Translations under genes and position numbers: made by a program | The notes under the pieces: generated by a model | Database searches by the model: none | The model's input: only the letters and a program-made list of their open reading frames with translations | Told to the model about the DNA's origin: nothing | Shown here: positions 1-6,211 of the stretch, piece by piece | Layout of the letters: each line of letters starts with the position of its first letter | How positions within the stretch are numbered: the stretch's first letter is position 1 | Source: Deltaproteobacteria bacterium | GTDB lineage: Bacteria > Myxococcota > XYA12-FULL-58-9 > JAUUZB01 | Assembly (NCBI GenBank): GCA_030590185.1 | Contig: JAUUZB010000127.1 | Span: forward strand, 1-7,991 | DNA: 7,991 bases | Reading direction: 5' to 3'

Positions 1-1427
1 CCAGCGCCTTTGACCTCGACCTCGACGAGGCGCGGATGGTCAAGGAGCAGGAGGGGCGCATCCTGGGCAGCAACGAAGTCGCCGCCGAGGAGGTGACCAA
101 GCTCTCCGCGGCGCTGGTGCGTGGCGCCGGTCCGCTGGTCACCGCCTTGGCCACCACCTTCCGCTCCCTGCCGCCCGAGCTCGCCCCCACCGAGGTGGTG
201 CTCACCGGCGGGCTGTCGCGCCTGCCCGGTCTCGCCGAGCACATCGCCGGGCGCCTCGGCATCGAGGTGACCCTGCTCGACCTCGGGGAGCCGCTCGCCA
301 CCATCCAATGCAAGGAGATGGTCGGTCCGGAGTACGCGGTCGCCCTCGGCATGGCGCTGGCGTTGATCCGCCGCGGCCGCAGCGTGCCGCTCAACCTGCG
401 GCGCGGGGATTTCGCCTACAGCGGCGACATCCAACTCTACCGCGGCGAGATCCTGCGGGTCGGGATCGGGATCGGGGCGATCATGTTGCTCGCCATCCTC
501 GGCTCGATTGTGCGCTACTCGATGATCACCGCGGTGGAGGCGGAGATCCAGCAGGGGATCTGTGACGCCACCAAGAAGATCGTTGGGCGGGAGATCTGCG
601 ACCCCACAGCGGCGATCGCGATCCTGCGTGCCTCGCCGGGGGTCGAGGATGGGGTGGTGATCCCGGAGTACTCGGCGGCCAGCCTCTACGAGATGATGTC
701 CAAGGCCCTCGGCACGGAGATCGACGTTAGCTTCAGCTCCCTCAATTTCCGCATCAAGAGCGGCGCCGGCGAGCCGGACAGCATCACCGGCAAGGGGGAG
801 GCGGCGAGCTTCGAGGCCACCGAGCAGATCGTGGTGGCCCTCAAGAAGGACGCCTGCGTGATCGAGGCCAAGATCGACAAGCAGAAGAAGACCAGCAAGG
901 GGCGGGTGGAGTTCAACCTCTCGGTCGACGTGCGCTGCCCGTCCGGGATGACGCCGGGCAGCGAGCTCGGACCGGTGGCAGCGGCGCCGCCTCCACCGAG
1001 TACCCCGACCAAGACCGACGTCGAGCCCCCACCGGCCAGACCGGAGCCCACCTCGAATCCAGCCCGCCCCCACCTCAGTGGTCGCCCCCCCATTCCATCG
1101 CGACCGGGGCAGCGTCATCCCGGGCCGCCCCGTCCCGGTGGCCCGGCGCTTCGCCCGACCCAACCGGGGGTCCGCCCGCCGATCACGTCTGGGATGCCGA
1201 ACTCACCGGCGGAAATACGCCAACGCCAGCTCGAGAAGCGCGGCATGATGGGGGATCGCTCACCCATGAAGGGCCCCCCGTCCGGCCGGCCGATGCCGCC
1301 GAACGTGATGCCGCGCGGGGCCCGGGGTCCCTCGGCCTACCCGCCCGGGAACCCGGCGCTGAGACCCCATCCGCCGCGGCGGGCTCCGCAGATCGATCGC
1401 CGGCCGCCGCGCGGGGATGAGGAGTAA
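1..1427 (+). CDS. gspL: GspL, type II secretion inner-membrane platform protein (5' end missing)
   Basis: GspL is the bitopic inner-membrane protein that links the type II secretion ATPase GspE to the periplasmic side of the platform. The frame is open to the left edge (first full codon at 3; no stop before the first internal ATG at 36), so the true start lies upstream. Counting from that ATG: residues about 15-112 are the end of an actin-like PilM/FtsA-type domain with the motif LTGGLSRLPGLAEH (56-69); NLRRGDFAY (120-128) is the usual GspL link before the membrane; a single membrane segment spans about 140-163; a periplasmic domain of alternating helix and strand follows to about 303, with Cys at 176, 188, 274 and 301 that could form disulfides. 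From about 310 to 463 comes a Pro/Arg/Gly-rich tail not expected in the family. gspM starts 3 bases after the stop. PilM-like proteins of type IV pili are the alternative, but the single-chain layout with a membrane segment and the gspM/gspN neighbours favour GspL. Confidence 0.85.
   Translation, partial: SAFDLDLDEARMVKEQEGRILGSNEVAAEEVTKLSAALVRGAGPLVTALATTFRSLPPELAPTEVVLTGGLSRLPGLAEHIAGRLGIEVTLLDLGEPLATIQCKEMVGPEYAVALGMALALIRRGRSVPLNLRRGDFAYSGDIQLYRGEILRVGIGIGAIMLLAILGSIVRYSMITAVEAEIQQGICDATKKIVGREICDPTAAIAILRASPGVEDGVVIPEYSAASLYEMMSKALGTEIDVSFSSLNFRIKSGAGEPDSITGKGEAASFEATEQIVVALKKDACVIEAKIDKQKKTSKGRVEFNLSVDVRCPSGMTPGSELGPVAAAPPPPSTPTKTDVEPPPARPEPTSNPARPHLSGRPPIPSRPGQRHPGPPRPGGPALRPTQPGVRPPITSGMPNSPAEIRQRQLEKRGMMGDRSPMKGPPSGRPMPPNVMPRGARGPSAYPPGNPALRPHPPRRAPQIDRRPPRGDEE
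1419..1424 (+). promoter_or_regulatory. Ribosome binding site of gspM
   Basis: GAGGAG lies 6 bases before the gspM ATG at 1431, inside the last codons of gspL. It fixes the gspM start and supports coupled translation of the two genes. Confidence 0.7.
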
Positions 1428-1430
1428 CCG

Positions 1431-1988
1431 ATGTCATCGTTGACCAACAGAATCGATGCCCTACGCATGGCCTTTGACCGCTTGACCCAGCGGGAACAGA
1501 TGATGGTGGTCGCCGGGGGGGCGCTCGCCGTGATCATCATCCTGACCGGCGTCGGCCTGATGGTCTCCCAGGGCATCAGCAAGGCGGAGAAACGGGTCGC
1601 CGTGAAGGGCGAGGCGCTCACCGAGATCATCCATCTACAGGGGGAGTATCGGGCCCGCCAGCAGGTCCAGAGCCAACGGTTGCGTTCCTTGAAGAGCAAG
1701 TCGAACGTTCGGCTGGTTAAGCTGGTCGAGGACGCGGCCCGCAACGCTGGCGTCAACATCGGGCAGCTCAGCCCGGATGAGGGGGAGCCGAACGCCGATG
1801 GCATCGTCGAGTCGCGGGTCGATCTACGTGCCTCCGGGCTGTCGATCGATCGGCTCCAGGATTTTCTCTCCCGCCTCGAATCGTCGGCCGGGATGGTGAT
1901 CGTCCGGCGGCTGCGGATCAACAAGCCGTACCGCAAGGACACCCTGAGCATCGAGGTGACCGTCACTACCTACAAGGTCAAGGGCTAG
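1431..1988 (+). CDS. gspM: GspM, type II secretion platform protein
   Basis: GspM is a small bitopic inner-membrane protein that pairs with GspL through its periplasmic ferredoxin-like domain. The 185-residue product has the usual layout and size: a short amphipathic cytoplasmic N-terminus (1-23, with QREQMMV just before the membrane), one membrane segment at about 24-46, a helical stretch at about 50-110, then a PilO/GspM-like alpha-beta domain. The last part contains LRASGLSIDRLQDFLSRLES and ends in the strand IEVTVTTYKVKG. Sequence conservation in this family is low, so the call rests on topology, the typical 'L..R.LQDFL..LE' helix and the position between gspL and gspN. The ATG has a good ribosome binding site, and the stop is 4 bases before gspN. 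A PilO homologue is the alternative; the neighbours decide for GspM. Confidence 0.82.
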   Translation: MSSLTNRIDALRMAFDRLTQREQMMVVAGGALAVIIILTGVGLMVSQGISKAEKRVAVKGEALTEIIHLQGEYRARQQVQSQRLRSLKSKSNVRLVKLVEDAARNAGVNIGQLSPDEGEPNADGIVESRVDLRASGLSIDRLQDFLSRLESSAGMVIVRRLRINKPYRKDTLSIEVTVTTYKVKG

Positions 1989-1992
1989 GGCC

Positions 1993-3012
1993 GTGGCAAA
2001 ACGACTGTTACGCATCGCCGGGTATGTCGCCTTTGGCCTCTTTTCCTTGCTGATCGGCTTCTATCTGACCTTCCCCGGGGACGCCGTGGGGCAGCGACTC
2101 GCCCACGAGCTACGCATGCGATCCGGCGGAAAGATCGCCGCCACCTTCGGTGAGGTTTCCCTCTATCGACTCACCGGGGTGGAGGCCCAGGACGTTCGCT
2201 TGCTCTTTAACACGACGGACCCGCCGACCGAGGTCACCCTCGACGCGGCGCGGGGGCGTCTGCAGATACTCCCCTTGCTGCTGTTCAACCTCAGCTTCGC
2301 AACCGAGGTCGAGTTGCAGGACGGTACGGTGGCGGCCGAGATCACCCCGAACCAGGATGGTATTCTCGCGATGGAGCTCGAGATCGATGAGCTCAACCTG
2401 GCCCAACCGCCGTTGCTCCCGACCCTGGTCGGTCTGCCCATCGGCGGCGTGGTCGATGGTAGCGGCGAGGTGCGCTGGAGCCAGGATCCGCGGCGCTCTA
2501 GCGGCGAGGCCAAGCTCAGCCTGAGCAAGCTCTCGGTGGGCCCCGGCGAGCCGGTCAAGGGTTTCTCCCTCCCGAACCAAATCACCTTCGGCAAGCTCGA
2601 TCTGGCTATGACCCTCGAGGGCGGCCAGCTGCGCTTCGATCGTTTCGAGCAGGACTCAAAGGCTGGCAAGCCGGACGTGGCGATCAAGCTCGCCAACCTC
2701 TCCGCCAACCTGCGCCGGAGCATCGCCACCACCTCCTACGACGCCTGCCTCGCCCTCAAGCTCGACGAGGCGTTCCTCGCCGAGAATAGAAAGTTCGAGG
2801 CGATCCTCGATCTCGCCAAGATCCCGGCGCCGGTGGGCCCGGGCTTCCGAAGCGACGATGAGGGCTTTCTGCACGCCTCCTTCTCCGGGACCTTCTCCGG
2901 CAAACCCAAACCCCGCCGGCGCCTCTGCTCTGAAAAGTCTGATCGCCCCGCTGATCGTCCCAGGGGCCGGGAGGCTCGGCCCAAGGGTCGGCCCCCGAAG
3001 CGGCCGAAGTAG
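1993..3012 (+). CDS. gspN: GspN, type II secretion protein of the delta-group/Leptospira type
   Basis: GspN is an accessory type II secretion protein whose exact role is unsettled. The start is a GTG; AAGGG at 1980-1984 lies 8 bases upstream, overlapping the end of gspM. The 339-residue product has one N-terminal membrane segment (about 6-25) followed by LTFPGDAVGQRL, a motif I associate with delta-group GspN proteins. The rest is a periplasmic beta-rich domain with repeated strand patterns, for example VTLDAARGRLQILPLLLF, the glycine turn GGVVDGSGEVRW and KLDLAMTLEGGQLRFDRF, resembling AsmA-like folds. The family's final strand seems to be GFLHASFSGTFSG (near 291-303). After it comes a roughly 35-residue basic tail rich in Arg, Lys and Pro, which is odd for a periplasmic protein. 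It is last in the gspL-gspM-gspN run, as in known delta-group operons. Confidence 0.8.
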   Translation: MAKRLLRIAGYVAFGLFSLLIGFYLTFPGDAVGQRLAHELRMRSGGKIAATFGEVSLYRLTGVEAQDVRLLFNTTDPPTEVTLDAARGRLQILPLLLFNLSFATEVELQDGTVAAEITPNQDGILAMELEIDELNLAQPPLLPTLVGLPIGGVVDGSGEVRWSQDPRRSSGEAKLSLSKLSVGPGEPVKGFSLPNQITFGKLDLAMTLEGGQLRFDRFEQDSKAGKPDVAIKLANLSANLRRSIATTSYDACLALKLDEAFLAENRKFEAILDLAKIPAPVGPGFRSDDEGFLHASFSGTFSGKPKPRRRLCSEKSDRPADRPRGREARPKGRPPKRPK

Positions 3013-3038
3013 CCGACAGCCGAGATTCGAAATTGACT

Positions 3039-3058
3039 TGGCCCCGGGCCCGGTGCCA
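3039..3058. repeat. Near-perfect 20-bp palindrome between gspN and the barrel gene
   Basis: The sequence runs from TGGC through a central GGGCCC core to GCCA; nine of the ten base pairs are complementary (C against T is the exception at 3043/3054). It sits 26 bases after the gspN stop and 18 bases before the next ATG. It could be an operator for the downstream gene, or an RNA hairpin closing the secretion operon. No T-run follows, so a classic intrinsic terminator is not supported. Confidence 0.45.
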
Positions 3059-3076
3059 CAGTTGGCCAGGGTCACC

Positions 3077-4822
3077 ATGCTAAAATCGGGAACGATAACA
3101 CTAGCCATCGTTTGTTTTGGCTCCCCCCTCTGGGCGCAGGGGGAGGGCGAGACGATCGAAGCAACCTCAGCCGAGTCAGCGACAGCGTCGCCTGCCGAGG
3201 CTCCCCCCGCCGCCGAGCCAGCGGGGGCAGAAGCCGAGCCGGCGGTCGCGACGAGCGCCGATCCCGAGCCCCCGGCGGCGGCGCCGGCGAGCGTCTGGTC
3301 GCCGAGCAGCGGCCTGCGCGGGACCCTCGGTGTTCACCGGATTGAGGCCGCCCATCCCTTGCCCGCGGGCGAGCTGGTGCTCACCATCGGTGGCTCCTAT
3401 TCCACCGCCAACGACTTCATCATCGCCGGGGATTCCAACACCTACCAAACCCAGATGATCTCGGTAGTCTGGGCCCTGCCATGGGTCGACGGCCTCGAGT
3501 TTCAGCTCCAGCAGAACTCTGCATCCAACGACAACAATTCCTTTGAGCCCCGGGCCACCCAGAGCGTCGGTGACCCTGCCCTCGCCGTGAAGTTCTCCTA
3601 CCCGTTCATGGACTGGATGGGCGCCGGTGGTTTCGTCTCCTTGATGATCCCAACCTCCGCCCACGGGACCGGTCTCAACCCAGGGGCGCTCAGGCTCACC
3701 ATCCTCGGCCTCTATTCGGTCGCGCCCACCGACTGGATCGAAATCAGCGTCAACGCCGGCTACATCGTGGATGAGACCGGCAACGTCTTCAAGCGCGACA
3801 TCGACGCGGCCAAGCAGTTTTCGGCCCAGCTCGCCAACTCTCATCAGATCGCCTTCGGGTTTGGCGTGGCCACCAACTTCAACCTGTTCGACCTGGTCGG
3901 CCTCGGGCCCTTTGCTGAGCTCCATGCCCGCATCGCCACCTCGGGCGCGGGCGGCAGCGAGCACCCGATGATCGCCTCCCTGGGCGCCAAGGTTTATCCG
4001 GCCAAGAACCCGATGATCGAGCTCTCCTTTGGCGCCGACATTCGCCTCCTCGGCGCGCCGGACACCGGCACCATGCCGGGCGTGCCGCCCTGGACGATGT
4101 TCGGGCGGATCACCGCGCACCTCTATATGGCCAAGGATGAGGCGCCGGCGGGCCCGGCGGTGACAGCCTCCTTGACCTGCGACGCCGACGCCGACTGCTC
4201 CGCGGGGCTCACCTGCCTCGAGGGCGGCACCTGCGGTCTGCTCAAGGAGGTCATCAAGGAGGTCGTTAAGATCGAGATCAAGGAGGTCGTCAAGCCGCTG
4301 CCCACCTTCTTCATCGAAGGCACGGTGGTCAATAAGGCCTCCGGCAACCCGATCCCGGCCGCCCGCGTCGCGGTGGTCGGGAGCGAGACCAGCGCCATGG
4401 CCGTCGATCCAAAAACCGGAAAATTCAAGACCTTCGGTTTGCCCACCGGTGACGGGCTCGTGCAGCTCGCGGTCTCGGCGCCCAACTTTGGGCCGGCGGA
4501 GCAGCCGGTGCCGCGCGGCAAGGCGGACGAGGTCAAGACGGTCGCCTTCGAGCTGATGCATCTCGGTAAACAGATCGGCGAGCTGCGCGGCAGCCTCAAG
4601 GATGCGCGCGGCGGCAAGCCGGTCAGGGGCGTCGTTTTCCTGCCCTCGGCCAAGAAACGCATCCAGGTCAAGAAGGACGGTGCTTTCAACGCCGAGATCA
4701 AGCCCGGTAGGCACCAGGTGTTGATCTCTAGCAAGGGCTACGTCACCCAAAAGAAGACGATCGAGATCGTTGCGGGTGACGTGGTGATCCTCAACATCGA
4801 CCTGGCGCCGAAGAGACGGTAG
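3077..4822 (+). CDS. Exported beta-barrel protein with Cys-rich motif and two C-terminal beta-sandwich domains
   Basis: No gene name is recognised. The ATG at 3077 is chosen because it begins a clean signal peptide (residues 1-20, ending LWA before Gln21) and has AGGG 5 bases upstream; the frame is open further upstream, but that part overlaps gspN. Residues 21-72 are an Ala/Pro/Glu-rich linker. About 80-352 alternate amphipathic strands (VLTIGGSY, EFQLQQNS, ALAVKFSY, IEISVNAGYI, IAFGFGVATNF, MIELSFGADIRLL, GRITAHLYM) with loops, as in an outer-membrane barrel. Four Cys (368, 374, 380, 386) form a DADCSAGLTC...GGTC motif. A Lys-Glu-Val linker (390-406) leads to a carboxypeptidase-regulatory-like domain (about 411-492, IEGTVVNKASGNPIPAARV) and a second, similar domain (about 500-577, LRGSLKDARGGKPVRGVV, then KPGRHQVLISSKGYV, PEGA-like). 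The product is probably anchored in the outer membrane with a C-terminal periplasmic or surface part. No OmpA peptidoglycan-binding domain follows. It could share regulation with gspN (64-base gap), but this is uncertain. Confidence 0.75.
   Translation: MLKSGTITLAIVCFGSPLWAQGEGETIEATSAESATASPAEAPPAAEPAGAEAEPAVATSADPEPPAAAPASVWSPSSGLRGTLGVHRIEAAHPLPAGELVLTIGGSYSTANDFIIAGDSNTYQTQMISVVWALPWVDGLEFQLQQNSASNDNNSFEPRATQSVGDPALAVKFSYPFMDWMGAGGFVSLMIPTSAHGTGLNPGALRLTILGLYSVAPTDWIEISVNAGYIVDETGNVFKRDIDAAKQFSAQLANSHQIAFGFGVATNFNLFDLVGLGPFAELHARIATSGAGGSEHPMIASLGAKVYPAKNPMIELSFGADIRLLGAPDTGTMPGVPPWTMFGRITAHLYMAKDEAPAGPAVTASLTCDADADCSAGLTCLEGGTCGLLKEVIKEVVKIEIKEVVKPLPTFFIEGTVVNKASGNPIPAARVAVVGSETSAMAVDPKTGKFKTFGLPTGDGLVQLAVSAPNFGPAEQPVPRGKADEVKTVAFELMHLGKQIGELRGSLKDARGGKPVRGVVFLPSAKKRIQVKKDGAFNAEIKPGRHQVLISSKGYVTQKKTIEIVAGDVVILNIDLAPKRR
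4244..4288 (+). repeat. Three AAGGAGGTC repeats inside the barrel gene
   Basis: AAGGAGGTC occurs at 4244-4252, 4256-4264 and 4280-4288, always as Lys-Glu-Val codons of the linker. The last two lie within a longer 14-base direct repeat (4253-4266 and 4277-4290). Each copy is also a near-ideal Shine-Dalgarno sequence. The linker encoded here separates the barrel and Cys motif from the two C-terminal domains. Confidence 0.7.
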
Positions 4823-4827
4823 CGGGT

Positions 4828-4863
4828 CCACACCCGTACCCACACCCGTACCCACACCCGTTC
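4828..4863. repeat. 12-bp tandem repeat, three copies
   Basis: The unit CCACACCCGTAC is present at 4828-4839 and 4840-4851, with a third copy at 4852-4863 ending TTC. It begins 5 bases after the barrel gene's stop. The CGGGT at 4823-4827 can pair with ACCCG of any of the three units (closest at 4832-4836, 4-base loop). This gives a small hairpin with alternative 3' arms, but there is no T-run to make it a convincing terminator. Confidence 0.85.
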
Positions 4864-4921
4864 ATCCTGAGCGAGCGCAGCGAGTCGAAGGAAGCGAGTC
4901 GAAGGAAGCGAGTCGAAGGAT
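4861..4921. repeat. Dispersed-type intergenic element with an internal 14-bp tandem repeat
   Basis: The segment begins TTCATCCTGAGCGAGCGCAG, continues into GCGAGTCGAAGGA and ends AGGAT. This resembles the TCCTGAGC...TCGAAGGA intergenic repeats found in many bacterial genomes. The 14-bp unit GCGAGTCGAAGGAA stands three times (4880-4893, 4894-4907, 4908-4921; the last ends in T). ATCCT at 4864-4868 and AGGAT at 4917-4921 are inverted and bracket the element. It fills the gap between two convergent genes, a usual place for such elements. The rest of the gap to 4947 shows nothing further. Confidence 0.65.
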
Positions 4922-4947
4922 CGCTCCGAGTCTGCCGAAGCGGGCCG

Positions 4948-6129
4948 CTACGGGATAACCTCATAATCAAAGCTGTACTCCGCGAGAACTCCGACGCTCA
5001 GCCCGGCCTCCTCCATCAGGCGCTGCGCGGTTGGCGCCCCCCCCTCGAGCTCCCGGATGAGGTGCTTGACCGTACCGCAGACCAGGTTGAAGCCCTTGGG
5101 GCCCCAACGCATCGACTCGCTGGCGTAGATGCAACGGCCGCCGCACAGATCGCGCACCTCGCACTTGGCGCACGGACCGCGCAGGTTCGGCAGTGGCTCG
5201 ATGGCGGCGGGGCTGAGGTCAGCGATGTTGCCGACGCAATAGTCGGGTGAGGCCCGCAACACCGGGCACGGGTAGACGTCGCCCGAGGGCACGACCGTCC
5301 AGGCGTGGTGCCCGGCGCCACAACGTACGCATTCCACCCGTTCGCCGGTGAGCAGGGAATGCATCAAGCCGAGGAAGGGGACGATCAAGAGCAGCTGCCC
5401 GCGGCGCAGCGCGGCGATCCAGTGCTCGACCAACGCGGTGATCTCTTGGTTATAACGTCCGCTCAGCCAACGGGTGATGAATTTTCGATCGAAGCGCCAG
5501 TCCTCGACCCCAAACAGTACGTTCAGCTGCCAGTAGACCGCGTCGAACAGTCCGGGCTCACCGTCGGTGAAATGGGTGACCGCGTCGAAGATCGACACCC
5601 CGGGTGTGCAGGTCATGCGCGCGTCGACGCGGCCGCGGTAGCCACGTTGCCGCAGGCTCCGGACCTGCTCCACCACCCGCCCGTATACCCCCTGGCCGCG
5701 CCAGGCGTCGGTGAGTGTCTCCGGTCCGTCTAGGGAGACGCTCAGGACGTCGATGGCGTCGAGGAGGCGGTCCGGCAACTGGTCGAGCAGCAGGCCATTG
5801 GTCTGGATGCAGGTGTGCTTGGATCGAACCCGGGTGAGGAGCTGGTCGATGAGATCGATGCGCAACAGCGGCTCACCGCCGTAGAGTTGCAGGTTGACGT
5901 CCGGATCCGCGGCCAAGAACTCGATCAGTCGTTCGAAGGGATAGCTGATCTCCTGGCGCCGCCCGCCCCGGGAATCGCGCGACTCGCAGTAGCTGCACTC
6001 TAGATTGCAGGCCTCGGTGAGGTAGATGATGAAATACACGTTGGGGATCCGCGGGGTCTCCTCTGAAGATGGGCAGCAGGGGGGTGGAGGGTCAAGGGTT
6101 GAGGGGATGGGTACGAGACCAGCCTCCAT
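4948..6129 (-). CDS. Radical SAM/SPASM enzyme, probably peptide- or protein-modifying
   Basis: Radical SAM enzymes use a [4Fe-4S] cluster to split S-adenosylmethionine and start radical chemistry; SPASM members mostly modify peptides or proteins and carry extra clusters. The 393-residue product has the cluster motif CNLECSYC (Cys 41, 45, 48), the SAM-binding GGEP (84-87), IQTNGLLL (108-115) and LSVSLDGPETLTDAWRG (129-145). The C-terminal SPASM region has Cys at 267, 270, 288, 298, 320, 323, 329, 333 and 351, including VPSGDVYPCP and CAKCEVRDLCGGRC, the classic pattern. The opening YFIIYLTEACNL recalls archaeal AF0577-type 'peptide-modifying' enzymes, but the subfamily cannot be settled by eye. 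The first 30 residues are Pro-rich and non-conserved in look; a GTG at Val31 (6039) is an alternative start directly before the domain. The gene is convergent with the barrel gene and divergent from the FecR lipoprotein gene. No precursor peptide gene is visible beside it. Confidence 0.88.
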   Translation of the reverse strand: MEAGLVPIPSTLDPPPPCCPSSEETPRIPNVYFIIYLTEACNLECSYCESRDSRGGRRQEISYPFERLIEFLAADPDVNLQLYGGEPLLRIDLIDQLLTRVRSKHTCIQTNGLLLDQLPDRLLDAIDVLSVSLDGPETLTDAWRGQGVYGRVVEQVRSLRQRGYRGRVDARMTCTPGVSIFDAVTHFTDGEPGLFDAVYWQLNVLFGVEDWRFDRKFITRWLSGRYNQEITALVEHWIAALRRGQLLLIVPFLGLMHSLLTGERVECVRCGAGHHAWTVVPSGDVYPCPVLRASPDYCVGNIADLSPAAIEPLPNLRGPCAKCEVRDLCGGRCIYASESMRWGPKGFNLVCGTVKHLIRELEGGAPTAQRLMEEAGLSVGVLAEYSFDYEVIP

Positions 6130-6211
6130 CGCCCCGAGCCCCGGAATGCATCAAATTTTTCGCCTTGTACGAGTGGTTGGACTAACATCGCGGCCGGGGA
6201 ACGAGAAACGC
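6130..6211. promoter_or_regulatory. Divergent intergenic region, probable promoters for both flanking genes
   Basis: This 82-base gap between two divergently transcribed genes must hold promoters for both unless the rSAM gene starts later. It has the only notable A/T-rich patch nearby (CAAATTTTTC, 6151-6160). A plus-strand TTGTAC at 6165-6170 and TAACAT at 6183-6188 look like sigma-70 boxes, but they are only 12 bases apart, too close to form one promoter. No individual box is claimed. Confidence 0.35.

Noticed and set aside
3039..3058. Sigma-54 promoter in the same gap
   Set aside because: The GG and GC pairs are not 10 bases apart as required; the sequence is better described as a palindrome.
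3033..3061. TTGACT as a -35 box for the barrel gene
   Set aside because: No acceptable -10 box lies at 16-18 bases, and transcription would start almost at the ATG.
2858..3076. Upstream extension of the barrel gene frame to an ATG at 2858
   Set aside because: It would overlap gspN by about 155 bases, place about 73 Pro/Arg-rich residues before a clean signal peptide, and so block export.
3176..4855. A 559-codon open frame on the minus strand opposite the barrel gene
   Set aside because: Long antisense frames are expected in GC-rich genes. Its translation is low in complexity (runs of D, G, R, L, V) with no recognisable domain, while the plus strand encodes a signal peptide and clear domains.
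4823..4947. CRISPR array in the convergent gap
   Set aside because: The repeats are 12 and 14 bp long and directly adjacent, with no spacers and no cas genes.
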